Assembly (NCBI GenBank): GCA_963839285.1
Contig: CAWIUN010000021.1
Coordinates: forward strand, 248,001-312,000
DNA: 64,000 nucleotides
Source: DASSSQ01 sp963839285
GTDB lineage: Bacteria > Actinomycetota > Thermoleophilia > Gaiellales > Gaiellaceae
Direction of reading: 5' to 3'
The translations under genes were made by a program, and so were the position numbers. Each line of letters starts with the position of its first letter. Positions within the stretch are counted from its first letter, which is position 1. Below are positions 1-8,951 of the stretch, in pieces. The notes under the pieces were generated by a model that saw only the letters and a list, made by a program, of their open reading frames with translations, did not search any database and was not told where the DNA came from.

Positions 1-1187
1 CCCGGCACCTTGCCGGTCCAGCTCTTCTCGTCGAGGAGATAGGGGCGGAGGGCGGTCTGCGCGAGCGTCCAGCGGCCGCGGAAGGTGCCGGTGTCGAGCC
101 AGCGGGTGTCGTCCCAGCCGGCGACGCTCGGCGGGTAGAAGAGCCGCTGCCCCGCCTGGTCGAGCTGCCAGACCCACGAGGTCGTGTCGACGCGGCGGCG
201 CAGCCGGCGGAGCAGGCCGGCGACGTAGACCGCCGGCGGCTTCACGAGCCGCGGCCCCTCGTAGAGCGCGGGATGCTGCAGGATCGCCTCGAGCAGCGGC
301 CGCACCTGGTAGCGGCTCTCGACGTACAGCCGCTCGAGCGCGGCCTGCGTCGCCCGGTCGGGCGGCACCGGCACGAAGTAGCTCCAGAGCTTGCGGACGA
401 AGAAGGACGGGTGGGCCGTGCTCCGCAGGCAGAGGTGGCAGGAGTCGCGCCAGTCGAAGGTGCCCGCGTGCCCGAGGATCCGCTTGCCGCCGCCGTCGTG
501 GCGCGCGCGGTCGTAGCGGAAGTTCGTCGGGCCGACGCCGCGCGCCCAGTCGTAGCGGAACCCCGTCAGCGCCCGGGCCTGCTCGCGGACGTCCGCCTCG
601 CCGTAGCCGCGGCCGGCGCCGAGGGTGAAGAGCTCCATCAGCTCCCGCGCGTAGTTCTCGTTCGGCGACCCCTTGCGGTTGTCGGCGCCGTTCAGCCAGA
701 GCAGCATCGCGGGGTCGGCGGTGACGTCGAGCAGCAGCCGGTCGAAGGGCCCGAGCGCCCGCCGCCGGAAGAGCTCGTTCTGGCGCAGCATCAGCCGCTG
801 CGAGCCGACGCCGGCGTTCGAGGTCGCGAACCAGTCGTGCCAGACGAGGGTCATCCGCTCGACGAGCGGCCGGCTCGTCCGCACCATCCGGTCGAGCCAC
901 CAGAGCAGCTCGTGGCCGTAGGCGTCGTAGGGCGCGAGCGCGCGGCCCTTCTCGTCCACCGGCGGCTTGCCGACGAGCCGCTCCGCACCGGGACGGGTCA
1001 GCGAGCGGACCGCGCCCTCGAGCCCGTGCTTCGCGAGCCTGCCCGCCTCGCCGGGCCGCGGTCCGAAGCCGGCGCGCCAGAGCAGGCGCTCGGCCTGGGG
1101 CGCGTGGAAGGGTCCGCGGTAGCGCGGCACCGTGGTACGGGCGGCGTCCACCGACGCATGGTCGTGGACGGCCCGGACGGCCGTCAT
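1..1187 (-). CDS. DUF1800 family protein, C-terminus beyond window edge
   Basis: At least 395 codons are open from an ATG at 1187, and the stop lies outside the window. The translation matches DUF1800 (PF08811): WHDWFATSNAGVG near residue 115, then NGADNRKGSPNENYARELMELF near residue 160 and ARALTGFRYDW. In this family such proteins usually sit beside a DUF1501 protein and are exported or cell-surface proteins of unknown function. That partner, if present, would be to the left. A purine-rich stretch (AAAGGGGG) directly abuts the start. It lies downstream of the M36-like protease gene but is separated from it by a strong hairpin. Confidence 0.85.
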   Translation of the reverse strand, partial: MTAVRAVHDHASVDAARTTVPRYRGPFHAPQAERLLWRAGFGPRPGEAGRLAKHGLEGAVRSLTRPGAERLVGKPPVDEKGRALAPYDAYGHELLWWLDRMVRTSRPLVERMTLVWHDWFATSNAGVGSQRLMLRQNELFRRRALGPFDRLLLDVTADPAMLLWLNGADNRKGSPNENYARELMELFTLGAGRGYGEADVREQARALTGFRYDWARGVGPTNFRYDRARHDGGGKRILGHAGTFDWRDSCHLCLRSTAHPSFFVRKLWSYFVPVPPDRATQAALERLYVESRYQVRPLLEAILQHPALYEGPRLVKPPAVYVAGLLRRLRRRVDTTSWVWQLDQAGQRLFYPPSVAGWDDTRWLDTGTFRGRWTLAQTALRPYLLDEKSWTGKVP

Positions 1188-1202
1188 CCCCCTTTCGTGG
1201 CG

Positions 1203-1230
1203 GCGGGAGCGGGCCGGGGCCCGCTCCCGC
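1203..1230 (-). terminator. GC hairpin after the M36-like protease gene
   Basis: A perfect 13-bp stem (GCGGGAGCGGGCC with its complement) closes a two-base loop 9 bases beyond the protease stop codon and just before the DUF1800 start. There is no clear U-tract, as is common for actinobacterial terminators. Confidence 0.6.
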
Positions 1231-1238
1231 GCGCCGTT

Positions 1239-2252
1239 CTAGAGGATGCCGCGGGCCTCGAAGGCCGCCGTCACCGCGTGCGCGGCGCTCGGCCCGTAGA
1301 GCGACGACGCCGCCGCGACGGTCCGCTGCGCGAGCTCGGTCATCGTCGTGCCGTCGAAGTCGAACTGGCCCTGCAGGATGATCGTGTCGGCCCTGGCGTG
1401 GCCGAGCGCCCCGCGGATGTCCCAGAGCGCCCGCGACCAGATCTCGCCGTCCGCGTGCACCTCGCCGACGAGGTCGGCGGGGTAGTGCTTGTCGCCGTCG
1501 ACGCGGCGCAGGCAGTGCGGCGTGTTCCGCGTGTAGGAGACCGAGTCCCAGTCGGCGACGCAGGCCGGATCCGGGGTCGGCGCGACGATGTTCGTGACGT
1601 CGGCGGCCCAGTAGTCGCCGAAGCCCTCGCTGATCGCGCCGGCCTCCTCCGAGGCGAAGGCGAACCCCTGCGAGAAGTGGATCGCGTGCCCGTACTCGTG
1701 CAGGATCACCTCCGCGTCCTCGGCGTCGTCGACGCCGCCCTTCCCGAAGCGGAGCTCGTCCTTCGGGTGGTCGGTCGCGAACGAGTTGTCGTAGCCGAGC
1801 TGGTTGATCCGCACCCGCTGCGACTGCTTGTTGACCGGGCGGTAGCGGCTCCCGAAGCCGAGGCTCTGGATGTAGGTCTGCGCCTCGGTGATCCAGTAGT
1901 AGGCCATCACCTGCTCGAAGCGGTCGTCCGAGCGGTGGTAGAGGAACGTGTTCGTCGGCGAGTAGGCGGGCGGGCCGGTCTCGCTGACGACCTGGGCCCA
2001 GTCGCCGGTCAGGAAGCCGCTGCCGTCCAGGTTGGTCAGCGTCACGTCCCGGTAGGCGGGCTGGAGCGCCGCGTAGTCGGCGTCCTTCTGGTCGGTCAGG
2101 GTCTGGTCCTGCAGGCTCGCGACGGGGTTCGGCCAGAAGACGGTGCCGGTCCCCGTCGAGCTGCCGGACGGGCCCTTCCTGGCGGCGGCGGTCCCCGCGA
2201 GCGCGGCGACGGCGCACGCCAGCAGTGCGGCAAGGGCGATACTGCGGTTCAT
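1239..2252 (-). CDS. Secreted gluzincin metalloprotease, M36 (fungalysin)-like
   Basis: The 337-residue product has an N-terminal signal peptide (hydrophobic residues 4-22, Ala-rich cleavage region). The zinc motif HEYGHAIHF is followed 18 residues after the second His by EGFGDYWA, whose Glu would be the third zinc ligand. This HExxH...E arrangement is that of gluzincins such as fungalysins. The start was set at the ATG because the signal peptide begins there and GGAGGGGAGG lies just upstream. The protein is shorter than fungal M36 enzymes and lacks an obvious propeptide domain, so the exact family is inferred. The expected role is extracellular proteolysis. Confidence 0.75.
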   Translation of the reverse strand: MNRSIALAALLACAVAALAGTAAARKGPSGSSTGTGTVFWPNPVASLQDQTLTDQKDADYAALQPAYRDVTLTNLDGSGFLTGDWAQVVSETGPPAYSPTNTFLYHRSDDRFEQVMAYYWITEAQTYIQSLGFGSRYRPVNKQSQRVRINQLGYDNSFATDHPKDELRFGKGGVDDAEDAEVILHEYGHAIHFSQGFAFASEEAGAISEGFGDYWAADVTNIVAPTPDPACVADWDSVSYTRNTPHCLRRVDGDKHYPADLVGEVHADGEIWSRALWDIRGALGHARADTIILQGQFDFDGTTMTELAQRTVAAASSLYGPSAAHAVTAAFEARGIL

Positions 2253-2297
2253 GCTCCTCCCCTCCGGAAGACGAACGAACGAGGAGGCTATATCGAG

Positions 2298-2883
2298 ATG
2301 ACGACCGTGAACAGGCCCACGCACCTCCACTTCACCGGCGACGACGAGGCCGACCGGCTGCTCGCCGCCGACCCGCTCGCGCTCCTGATCGGCTTCGCCC
2401 TCGACCAGCAGGTGACGGTCCAGAAGGCGTTCGCCGGGCCGCTCGAGCTGCGCCGCCGGCTCGGCTCGCTCGACGCCGCCCGGATCGCGGGCATCGACCC
2501 GGACGAGCTGCGGCGCGTCTTCGCCGAGAAGCCCGCGATCCACCGCTTCCCGGGCTCGATGGCGACGCGCGTCCAGGAGCTCTGCCGCGCGGTCGTGAGC
2601 GAGTACGGCGGCGACGCGGCGCGCGTGTGGGCCGACGCGGCCGACGCGGCCGACCTGAGGCGGCGGCTCTCGTCGCTGCCCGGCTTCGGCGAGATGAAGG
2701 TGAAGTCGCTCGGCGCCGTGCTCGCGAAGCGCTTCGGGATCGAGCTGGCGGCGCCCCTCGCCCCCGCCCACCCCACGCTCGGCGACGTCGACTCGCTCGA
2801 GGCGCTCGAGGCCTACCAGGCGGCGAAGCGGGAGCACAAGGCGGCGGTGCGCCGCGGCGAGAAAGGCGCCTGGAGCGAGCTAG
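2298..2883 (+). CDS. HhH-GPD type base-excision repair glycosylase-like protein (end frameshifted)
   Basis: Starts MTTVNRPTHLHFTGD and contains FALDQQVTVQKAFAGP and the helix-hairpin-helix LSSLPGFGEMKVKSLGAVL, typical of the short (about 190 aa) actinobacterial HhH-GPD proteins related to DNA-3-methyladenine glycosylases. AGGAGG lies 10 bases before the ATG. As written the frame runs on antisense through the next gene. Removing one base, for example from AAA near 2862, brings TAG at 2881-2883 into frame, and this TAG shares a CTAG with the opposing gene's stop. That end is inferred. The putative catalytic Asp cannot be assigned with certainty. Confidence 0.7.
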
Positions 2884-3725
2884 ACGAAGAGCGGGTCGAG
2901 CGCGAGGCCGCGCATCGCCTCGTCGTCGGGGCGCCCGCCGGGCCGCTCCGCCGCCGCGAGCACGTGCGGCAGCAGGTCGACGTCGCCGACCGTGTTCAGG
3001 AAGACGCCGTCGCGCGCGAGCGCCCAGCCGACGGCGAGCCCGATCTGCGCCGGGTCGGTCAGCGGCTCGTACCAGGTCGCCGCCGTCTGCCCGCGCCCTT
3101 CCCAGCCGCGCAGCGCGATCGACTTGATCGTCTGCAGCGCGACGCCGCGCTCGGCGCAGGTGGCCGCGAGCGCCTCGAACTCGCGCGCGTAGGCCTCGTT
3201 TCGCATCTGGATCCAGTTGTAGGGCAGCAGCACCGAGTCGAAGGGGAAGCGCTCGAGGCTCTTGCGGTGCATCGCCGCGACCGAGACGCCGTGGCCGGTG
3301 ACGCCGACGAAGCGGACGAGCCCCTCCTCGCGCGCCTCGACGGCCGCCTCGAGCGCGCCGCCCTCGCGCAGCGCCGTCTCCCACTCGATCGGGTCGACGA
3401 GGTTGTGGAGCTGCAGCAGGTCGACGCGGTCGACGCCGAGCCGCTCGAGCGAGCGCCGCAGCTCCTCCTTGGCGCCCGCGTAGTCGCGCCTGCCCGTCTT
3501 GGTGGCGACGAAGAAGCTGCCGGGGTTGCGCGCGAGCCAGGTCGCGACGCGCAGCTCGGAGTCGCCGTAGGAGGCGGCGGTGTCGACGTGGTTGACGCCG
3601 TGCTCGAGCAGCAGCTCGAGCGTGCGCTCGGCGTCCGCGCGCGAGACGCTGCCGAGCGCGGCGGCGCCGAAGATCGTGCGGCTCGACTCGTGGCCGGTCG
3701 AGCCGAAGGGCGCCCGGGCGATCAT
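2880..3725 (-). CDS. Aldo/keto reductase
   Basis: 281 residues of NADPH-dependent aldo/keto reductase type. The catalytic tetrad is visible: Asp and Tyr in VDTAASYGDSE (near 48-53), Lys in ATKTGRR (near 75) and His in LLQLHNL (near 106). GVTGHGVSVAAM and PYNWIQMRNE follow the barrel. Last gene of the minus-strand run that begins with the acyl-CoA dehydrogenase; only 10 bases separate it from the FAD oxidoreductase. It also has its own TAGACT 7 bases before the ATG, so it can probably be transcribed separately. The substrate is unknown. Confidence 0.88.
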   Translation of the reverse strand: MIARAPFGSTGHESSRTIFGAAALGSVSRADAERTLELLLEHGVNHVDTAASYGDSELRVATWLARNPGSFFVATKTGRRDYAGAKEELRRSLERLGVDRVDLLQLHNLVDPIEWETALREGGALEAAVEAREEGLVRFVGVTGHGVSVAAMHRKSLERFPFDSVLLPYNWIQMRNEAYAREFEALAATCAERGVALQTIKSIALRGWEGRGQTAATWYEPLTDPAQIGLAVGWALARDGVFLNTVGDVDLLPHVLAAAERPGGRPDDEAMRGLALDPLFV

Positions 3726-3732
3726 GGCTCCG

Positions 3733-3738
3733 AGTCTA
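3733..3738 (-). promoter_or_regulatory. -10 hexamer TAGACT, leaderless aldo/keto reductase
   Basis: TAGACT ends 7 bases before the ATG at 3725. Its first three bases are the stop codon of the upstream oxidoreductase gene. Confidence 0.55.
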
Positions 3739-5120
3739 GGCCAGATCGCGGAGCGCGAGCCGCGCCGCCGCCCAGCCGCAGATGCCGTGGACGCCGCCGC
3801 CCGGCGGGGTCGAGGCGGAGCAGAGGTAGACGCCGGGGAGCGGCGTCCGCCACGGCAGCGCCCGGCGCGCCGGCCGAAACCAGAGCTGCGCCAGGTCGAG
3901 GACGCCGCCGTTCAGGTCGCCGCCGACGAGGTTGCGGTCGTGCCGCTCGAGCGCGGCGGCGGTGAAGACGTGGCGGGCGAGGATCCGCTCGCGGAAGCCC
4001 GGCGCGAACCGCTCGACCTGCGCCTCGACGCGCCCGGCGACGTCCTCGTCCGAGCCGTTCGGGACGTGGCAGTAGGCCCAGGCCGTGTGCCGCCCCGCCG
4101 GCGCGCGCGTCGGGTCGAAGAGGCTCGGCTGCGCGAGCAGGACGAACGGGCGCCCGGCGGCGCGGCCCTGCCAGGGCGCTCGCTCGGCGGCCGCGATCTC
4201 GGCGAGCGTGCCGCCGAGGTGGACGGTGCCGGCGCGCGCGACCGCGGGGTCCGCCCACGGGATCGGCCCCGAGAGCGCCCAGTCGAGCTTGCAGGCGCCC
4301 GGGCCGTGGCGGAAGCGGGCGAGCTGCCGCGCGTAGCGGTCGGGCAGCCGGCCGCGGGCGAGGCGCAGCAGCTCCCGCGGGGACACGTCCGCGAGGACGA
4401 CGTCCGCGCGGGGCAACTCCTCGACCGGGCTCGAGGTGCGGAGCTCGCCGCCGAGCGCCTCGAGCCGGGCGGCGAGCGCCTCCGCGAGCCGGCCGGCGCC
4501 GCCGCGCGGGAACGGCCAGCCGACCGCGTGCCCCATCGTCGCGAGCGCGAGCGCCGACGCCCGCGCTCGGCCGCCGCTCGAGCGGCAGCAGCGAGTGCGC
4601 CGCCTGGCCGGCGAGGAGCGCGCGGGCGGGCTCGCCGCGGAACGAGCGCTCGGCGAGCGGGCCGGCGGCGGCGAGCGTCCGCAGCAGCGCGGCCGGCCGC
4701 GCGCGGCGGAGGGCGCCGAGCGGGTGCAGGCCGCTCAGCTCCCGCCAGGCGCCGACGAGCGGGCCGACGAGCCGCCGGTAGGCCGCCCCGTCGGCGCCGA
4801 GCTGCGCCGCGGTCGCCTCGAGCGAGCGCTCGAGCAGCACCGCGGGCCCGTCGTCGAGCGGGTGCGCGCACGGCGCCTCCGGGTGCACCCACGCGACGTC
4901 GAGCTCGAGGCTCGCGCAGGAACGGCGAGGCGAGCGCGAGCGGGTGGACGGCCGAGCAGGTGTCGTGGACGAAGCCGGGCAGCGTCAGCTCCTCGGAGCG
5001 GAGGCCGCCGCCCGCGACCGGGGCCGCCTCGTGGACGACGACCTCGAGCCCCGCCTGCGCGAGCCGGATCGCGCCGGCGAGCCCGTTCGGGCCGGAGCCG
5101 ATCACGACCGCGCGCGTCAC
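3736..5120 (-). CDS. Phytoene dehydrogenase-like FAD/NAD(P) oxidoreductase (two frameshifts)
   Basis: The N-terminus VTRAVVIGSGPNGLAGAIRL is a dinucleotide-binding GxGxxG fold of the CrtI/amine-oxidase type. The middle (HPLDDGPAVLLERS) and end (PPGGGVHGICGWAAARLAL) match actinobacterial NAD(P)/FAD-dependent oxidoreductases annotated as phytoene desaturase-like. The coding signal changes frame near 4905 and near 4565. Total length is 2 modulo 3, as expected from two single-base insertions, so the gene is probably intact in the organism. The GTG start at 5120 overlaps the end of the methyltransferase gene. No other carotenoid gene is nearby, so a carotenoid role is not supported. Confidence 0.75.
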
Positions 5121-5822
5121 GGGAAGCGTCGTCCAGGTCAGCGTCGCCGTCCAGCGGCGCGAGGTACGACGGCCGGTCGAGCGCCGCCTCGACGCGCGCC
5201 ATCGCCTCGCGCCGCTCGTCCGGCGGCAGCGACGTGATCGGGCTGATCGAGGCGAAGTAGTCGACGAGCTCGGCCCGCGGGACGTCGCGCTCCACGTCGA
5301 CCGTCGCCGTGCGCACCTCGCCGGCCGAGCGCGCGCTCCCAGTCGCCGTGCTCGAGCAGGCGCTGCTTCGCGGCCGCGGGGGTGCGGCGGCAGGACGTCC
5401 GGCCCGAAGACGTCGGTCGTAGCGGTCGAAGCGGTTCCAGAGCAGCGCGAGGATCGCCGCCCGGCCGCAGCACGCGCCGGATCTCCGGCAGCGCGCGGTC
5501 GAGGTCGAACCAGTGGAACGCCTCCGCGGCGAAGACGGCGTCGACCGACGCGTCCGGCAGCGGGATCGCCTCGGCCGTTCCCGCGAGCGCCTCCCCGCGC
5601 GATCAGCGCCCGCATCGCGTCGTCCGGCTCGACCGCGACGACGCGCGCGTAGCGCCGCGCGAGCAGCCGCGTCAGCTTCCCGGTCCCCGCGCCGAGGTCG
5701 AGCACCTCCGCGTCCGGCCCGAGCGGCAGCGCGTCGAGCAGCTCGCCGGGCCAGTCCGGCCGCCCGCGCTCGTAGGCGGCGGCCTCGGCGCCGAAGGAGA
5801 GGCCCGGCTCAGACGGAGGCAA
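5118..5822 (-). CDS. Class I SAM-dependent methyltransferase (multiple frameshifts)
   Basis: Motif I is clear: AEVLDLGAGTGKLTRLLARR near residues 38-57, followed by the acidic VVAVEPDD. Later pieces (FDLDRALPEIRRVLRPGG, ASISPITSLPPDERREAM) are in other frames, so at least two or three indels break it. The likely start is TTG at 5822, which overlaps the end of the acyl-CoA dehydrogenase by 14 bases; no good Shine-Dalgarno is seen and the start is uncertain. The end is placed at a TGA overlapping the GTG of the next gene. The substrate is unknown. Confidence 0.65.
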
Positions 5823-6988
5823 GCAGGAAGGCGCGGCTCTCGCGCGCCATCTCGCGGGCGATCACGAGGCGCTGGACCTCCTGCGTGCCCTCGTAGATCT
5901 GCGTGATCTTCGCGTCGCGCATGAACCGCTCGACCGGGTACTCCTTGACGTAGCCGTAGCCGCCGAGGACCTGCACCGCCTCGCGTCGCAGCCCACATGG
6001 CGACGTCGCCGCACTTCAGCTTCGCCATCGCCGAGGCCTTCGTCAGCTCCGGCCCGTCGACCCCCGCGTCGACCATCTGCCCGAAGCGGTAGAGGAGCCC
6101 GCGCGCGGCCTCGCACTCGGTCTCCATGTCGGCGAGCTTGGCCGCGATCAGCTGGTGCTCGACGATCGGCTTGCCCATCGTCTCCCGCGTCTTCGCGTAC
6201 TCGAGCGCGTAGTCGGTGGCGCCCTGCGCGATCCCGAGCGCCTGCGCCGCGACGCCGGGGCGCGAGCGGTCGAGGATCCGCATCGCCAGCTTGAAGCCCT
6301 CGCCCTCGGCCCCGAGCAGGTTCGCCGCGGGGATCCGGCAGGAGTCGAAGGCGAGCTCGCCCGTGGTCGAGCCGGAGATGCCGAGCTTCGGCTCCAGGCG
6401 CGTCACCTCGAACCCGGGCGCGTCCGCCTCGACCAGGAACGCCGAGATCCCCGCGTGCCCCGCCTCGGGGTCGGTCTTGGCGAAGACGGTGTAGAGGCCG
6501 GCGACGCCCGCGTTCGTGATGAACCGCTTCGACCCGTCGAGCACGTACTCGCCGCCCTCGCGGCGCGCCGTCGTCCGCATCGCCGCCGAGTCCGAGCCCG
6601 AGCCGGCCTCGGTCAGCGCGTAGGCGGCCAGCACCTCGCCCGAGGCGAGGCGCGGCAGCCAGGCACGCCGCTGCTCGTCCGAGCCGGCGAGCTTGAGGCC
6701 GAGCGAGCCGAGCTCCTGGACCGCGAGCAGCAGCCCCGAGGTCGCGCAGACCTTCGAGATCTCCTCGATCGCGACGAGCGCGAGCAGCGCGCCGGTGCCC
6801 GCGCCGCCCCACTCCTCGTCGTAGAGGAGGCCGAAGAGCTCGTGCTCGCGGTAGAGCTCGACCACGTCCCAGGGGAACTCGTGCGACTCGTCGATCTCGG
6901 CGGCGCGCGGCGCGATCCGCTCCCGGGCGAGCGCCCGCACGAGCTCGCGGATCTCCCGCTGCTCCTCGCTGAGGACGTCGTACGGCAC
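5809..6988 (-). CDS. Acyl-CoA dehydrogenase (one frameshift)
   Basis: Begins MPYDVLSEEQREIRELVR and carries the family signatures: YALTEAGSGSDSAAM near 120, KRFITNAGVAGLY near 150, and MGKPIVEHQLIAAKLADME. The C-terminal GGYGYVKEYPVERFMRDAK and QIYEGTQEVQRL, with the catalytic Glu in YEGT, are in another frame after one extra base near 5990. Full length is about 392 residues, normal for the family. It oxidises acyl-CoA thioesters with FAD and passes electrons to ETF; no etf genes are in the window. GTG start 6 bases after a TAGACT hexamer. First gene of a four-gene minus-strand run. Confidence 0.88.
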
Positions 6989-6994
6989 GGCCGC

Positions 6995-7000
6995 AGTCTA
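6995..7000 (-). promoter_or_regulatory. -10 hexamer TAGACT, leaderless acyl-CoA dehydrogenase
   Basis: TAGACT lies 6 bases before the GTG start with no Shine-Dalgarno between them. Confidence 0.6.
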
Positions 7001-7111
7001 TGCGGGGAAAGCCGCAGGGCCGTTCAGGGAGGCGGCGGATGGATCGCAACCCGGCCCAGTCCACGCTGCAGGTGGCGCAGGCAGCACCGGAGAACGGAAA
7101 GGACCACCCCC

Positions 7112-7564
7112 ATGAAGCGCACGATCCTCCTCCTCGGCACGGCCGCGGCCTGCCTCGGATTCGCCGCGACCGCGTCGGCCGCGGCAGGCCCCACGCTCGT
7201 CATCCGCCACCAGGTCCGCGGCTGCCATTCGTGGTCGCTGAACGGCGGGCCCTCCAGGGCTGCGACCACCCTCCACGTCAGGCGCGGCGCGACGCTGAAG
7301 GTCGTCGACGACGACATCATGCCCCACCTGCTCGTCCAGACCCGCGGGCCGAAGGCCGTGCTCCGGAAGGTGCGGAGCTCGACCGCCGACGTGAAGACGC
7401 CGCTCCACGGCGCGGGGCTGATGGCGCATCTCGGCGCGTCGGTCACCGTCGGGTTCCCGAAGGCGGGCGTCTACCGGTTCACGACGAAGGCCGGCGAGGA
7501 CTACGTCGAGGCGAAGACGATCGGCGAGGACAACGTCCTCCGGCTGACCGTCGTCGTCTCCTGA
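7112..7564 (+). CDS. Secreted cupredoxin-like protein
   Basis: 150 residues with a signal peptide (residues 1-24). The mature part is a single beta-rich domain with GCHSW (Cys38-His39), DDDIMPHLLVQ (Met70, His72) and the ending FPKAGVYRFTTKAGEDY, which resembles blue-copper (plastocyanin-like) proteins of Thermoleophilia. Copper ligands are plausible but the usual C-terminal Cys-x-His-Met cluster is not obvious, so metal binding is inferred. GGAAAGGA lies about 9 bases before the ATG. A strong hairpin follows the stop codon. It could be a periplasmic electron carrier or copper-binding protein. Confidence 0.7.
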   Translation: MKRTILLLGTAAACLGFAATASAAAGPTLVIRHQVRGCHSWSLNGGPSRAATTLHVRRGATLKVVDDDIMPHLLVQTRGPKAVLRKVRSSTADVKTPLHGAGLMAHLGASVTVGFPKAGVYRFTTKAGEDYVEAKTIGEDNVLRLTVVVS

Positions 7565-7573
7565 GCCGACCGG

Positions 7574-7607
7574 GCGGGGCCGGGCCGCTCTCACGGCCCG
7601 GCCCCGC
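7574..7607. terminator. Strong bidirectional hairpin terminator
   Basis: A 14-bp stem built on CGGGGCCGGGCCG and its complement closes a six-base loop (CTCTCA). It fills the gap between the cupredoxin gene and the opposing trypsin-like fragment. Confidence 0.75.
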
Positions 7608-7616
7608 GGCTTCGCG

Positions 7617-7915
7617 TCAGTCGAGGAAGCTCTGGATCCAGGCGAGCGTCTCTGGGACGTCCACCCGGGCCGAGTAGCCGACGCCGCTGCAGTTCGAGTT
7701 CGTCACGTACGAGTTGACGCCGAGGATCACGTTCGTGCCGCCGAGCAGGTCGGGCCCGCCCGAGTCGCCGAAGCAGGTGCCGCCGGAGCCGCCGCCCGGG
7801 TTCAGCGCCAGCTTCAGGTAGTCGGGGCTGTGGACGAACTTCCCCGAGACGAGCTCGCTCGGCGCGTACATCCGGATCCGCGGCCCCGTCCAGCGGTCGT
7901 ACGCCGGCGAGAAGA
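7617..7915 (-). pseudogene. Trypsin-like serine protease, 3' fragment
   Basis: The last 100 or so codons of a chymotrypsin-fold protease: the active-site Ser motif CFGDSGGPDLLGG, then NVILGVNSYVTNSNCSGVGYS and the C-terminal helix ETLAWIQSFLD. The His and Asp of the catalytic triad and the signal peptide are missing. Homology stops at about 7915, where the other strand starts to encode an alcohol dehydrogenase end. Frame and codon use are intact, so this looks like a cut or misjoined gene and not a decayed one. Confidence 0.75.
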
Positions 7916-7920
7916 CGTCG

Positions 7921-8235
7921 CAGGCGCTCGAGTGGGCGGTCGAGACGGTCGCGAAGGCGGGGACGATCTCGATCATCGGCGTCTACCCGCCGGACGTGGA
8001 GACCTTCCCGATCGGCCAGGCGATGATGAAGAACCTGACGATCACGATGGGCAACTGCAATCACCGGAAGTACATCCCGCGGCTGATCGAGCTCGTCCGC
8101 ACGGGCGCGGTCGACCCGACGACGCTGGTCACCCGGCACGAGCACGTCGCCGGCGCGATCGAGGCCTACGAGGCCTTCGACCGCCGCGAGCCCGGCTGGC
8201 TGAAGGTGGCGCTGGAGGTGGGTGCGCAGGTCTAG
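7921..8235 (+). pseudogene. Zinc-dependent alcohol dehydrogenase, 3' fragment
   Basis: From the codons for QALEWAVETVAKAG onward the frame encodes the C-terminal part of an MDR-type alcohol dehydrogenase (glutathione-independent formaldehyde dehydrogenase-like): GTISIIGVYPPDVETFPIG, MKNLTITMGNCNHRKYIP and AFDRREPGWLKVAL. The catalytic zinc domain and the Rossmann motif are absent. It begins exactly where the opposing trypsin fragment ends, so both genes are truncated at one junction. Confidence 0.75.
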
Positions 8236-8251
8236 AGGATCGTTGCGCGGG

Positions 8252-8362
8252 CTACTCGTCGTTCCGGGACTTCCAGAACCACCAGACGACGGCGCCGAGC
8301 ACCGGGAAGGGCGCCACGAGCGCCGAGAGCACGACGATGCTCGTCGCAGTCTGCCCCGACAC
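8252..8362 (-). CDS. 36-residue single-span membrane protein
   Basis: GTG start, 36 codons, product MSGQTATSIVVLSALVAP...VVWWFWKSRNDE. One hydrophobic helix (residues 8-28) ends in an aromatic belt WWFW followed by a charged tail KSRNDE, a typical stop-transfer end. Third codon positions are nearly all G or C like the neighbours, which supports translation. No function is known. It sits between the truncated alcohol dehydrogenase and the VOC gene. Confidence 0.6.
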   Translation of the reverse strand: MSGQTATSIVVLSALVAPFPVLGAVVWWFWKSRNDE

Positions 8363-8401
8363 GCGGGGATCGTAGCGGCCGGGTTCTTCCCTCGCGGGGC
8401 A

Positions 8402-8764
8402 CTAGCCCGAGTGGCAGACCGCCTCGACATTGGCGCCGTCGGGGTCGAGCACGAAGGCGGCGTAGTAGGTCGGGTGGTAGTGCTCGCGCAGGCCGGGGGC
8501 GCCGTTGTCGATGCCTCCGGCCGCGAGCGCGGCGGCGTGGAACGCGTCGACCTGCTCGCGCCGCTCGCAGTGGAAGGCGACGTGGACGCCGGCTCCGACG
8601 GGCTCCTCCTCGCGGATCCAGAAGAACGGCTTGCCGTCGACGCCGAAGCCGGCGCCGCGGCCGAACTCCATCTGGACCGTCAACCCGAGCGGCTCGAGCG
8701 CCTGCCGGTAGAAGCGCTTGCTTGCGTCGAAGTCGGTCACGTTCAGGCCGATGTGGTCGATCAT
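8402..8764 (-). CDS. VOC family protein (glyoxalase/bleomycin resistance fold)
   Basis: 120 residues: MIDHIGLNVTDFDASKRFY opens the first beta-alpha-beta unit and FVLDPDGANVEAVCH closes the second. His5, His64 region (VAFHCERR) and the final Glu are the usual metal ligands of the fold. AGGAGG lies 6 bases before the ATG, and TAGACT sits upstream as -10, giving a short leader of about 20 bases. The reaction cannot be told from sequence; small VOC proteins include lyases, isomerases, dioxygenases and drug-binding proteins. Confidence 0.8.
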   Translation of the reverse strand: MIDHIGLNVTDFDASKRFYRQALEPLGLTVQMEFGRGAGFGVDGKPFFWIREEEPVGAGVHVAFHCERREQVDAFHAAALAAGGIDNGAPGLREHYHPTYYAAFVLDPDGANVEAVCHSG

Positions 8765-8790
8765 GGTCGAGCCTCCTGGTCGCTGGTCGA

Positions 8791-8796
8791 AGTCTA
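8791..8796 (-). promoter_or_regulatory. -10 hexamer TAGACT for the VOC gene
   Basis: TAGACT 26 bases before the ATG leaves room for the AGGAGG at 8771-8776. Its TAG is also the stop of the methyltransferase remnant. Confidence 0.45.
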
Positions 8797-8951
8797 GGAG
8801 CCGGTCGCGGCCGGGAGCTCCTCGGCGACCGGCCCGGGCAGCCCCTGCGGGCGGCAGAGGTAGAGCTCGTGCCCCGGTCGGCCGACGACTCGAGCCCCGC
8901 CGAGCGGGCCATCGCCTCGACGCAGGCGCCGGTCGGGACCCACCACGGCGA
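8794..8951 (-). pseudogene. Possible methyltransferase C-terminal remnant
   Basis: Two adjoining frame segments with strong third-position GC read WWVPTGACVEAMARSAGLE and then PGHELYLCRPQGLPG up to a TAG. The WWxPTxxC...AMxRSAG pattern resembles the C-terminus of some class I methyltransferases (DUF1698-like). The frame changes near 8878. Upstream to 9120 no convincing methyltransferase core is present, so only a remnant or a misassembled end is visible. Confidence 0.35.

Noticed and set aside
273..3965. A 1,230-codon plus-strand open frame
   Set aside because: Only its middle (from 2298) is a real gene, the HhH-GPD protein. The rest is antisense to the DUF1800, protease and aldo/keto reductase genes and has no domain character.
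3736..5120. Carotenoid biosynthesis cluster
   Set aside because: The oxidoreductase is phytoene-dehydrogenase-like, but no phytoene synthase, cyclase or prenyl transferase is nearby; the family has many other substrates.
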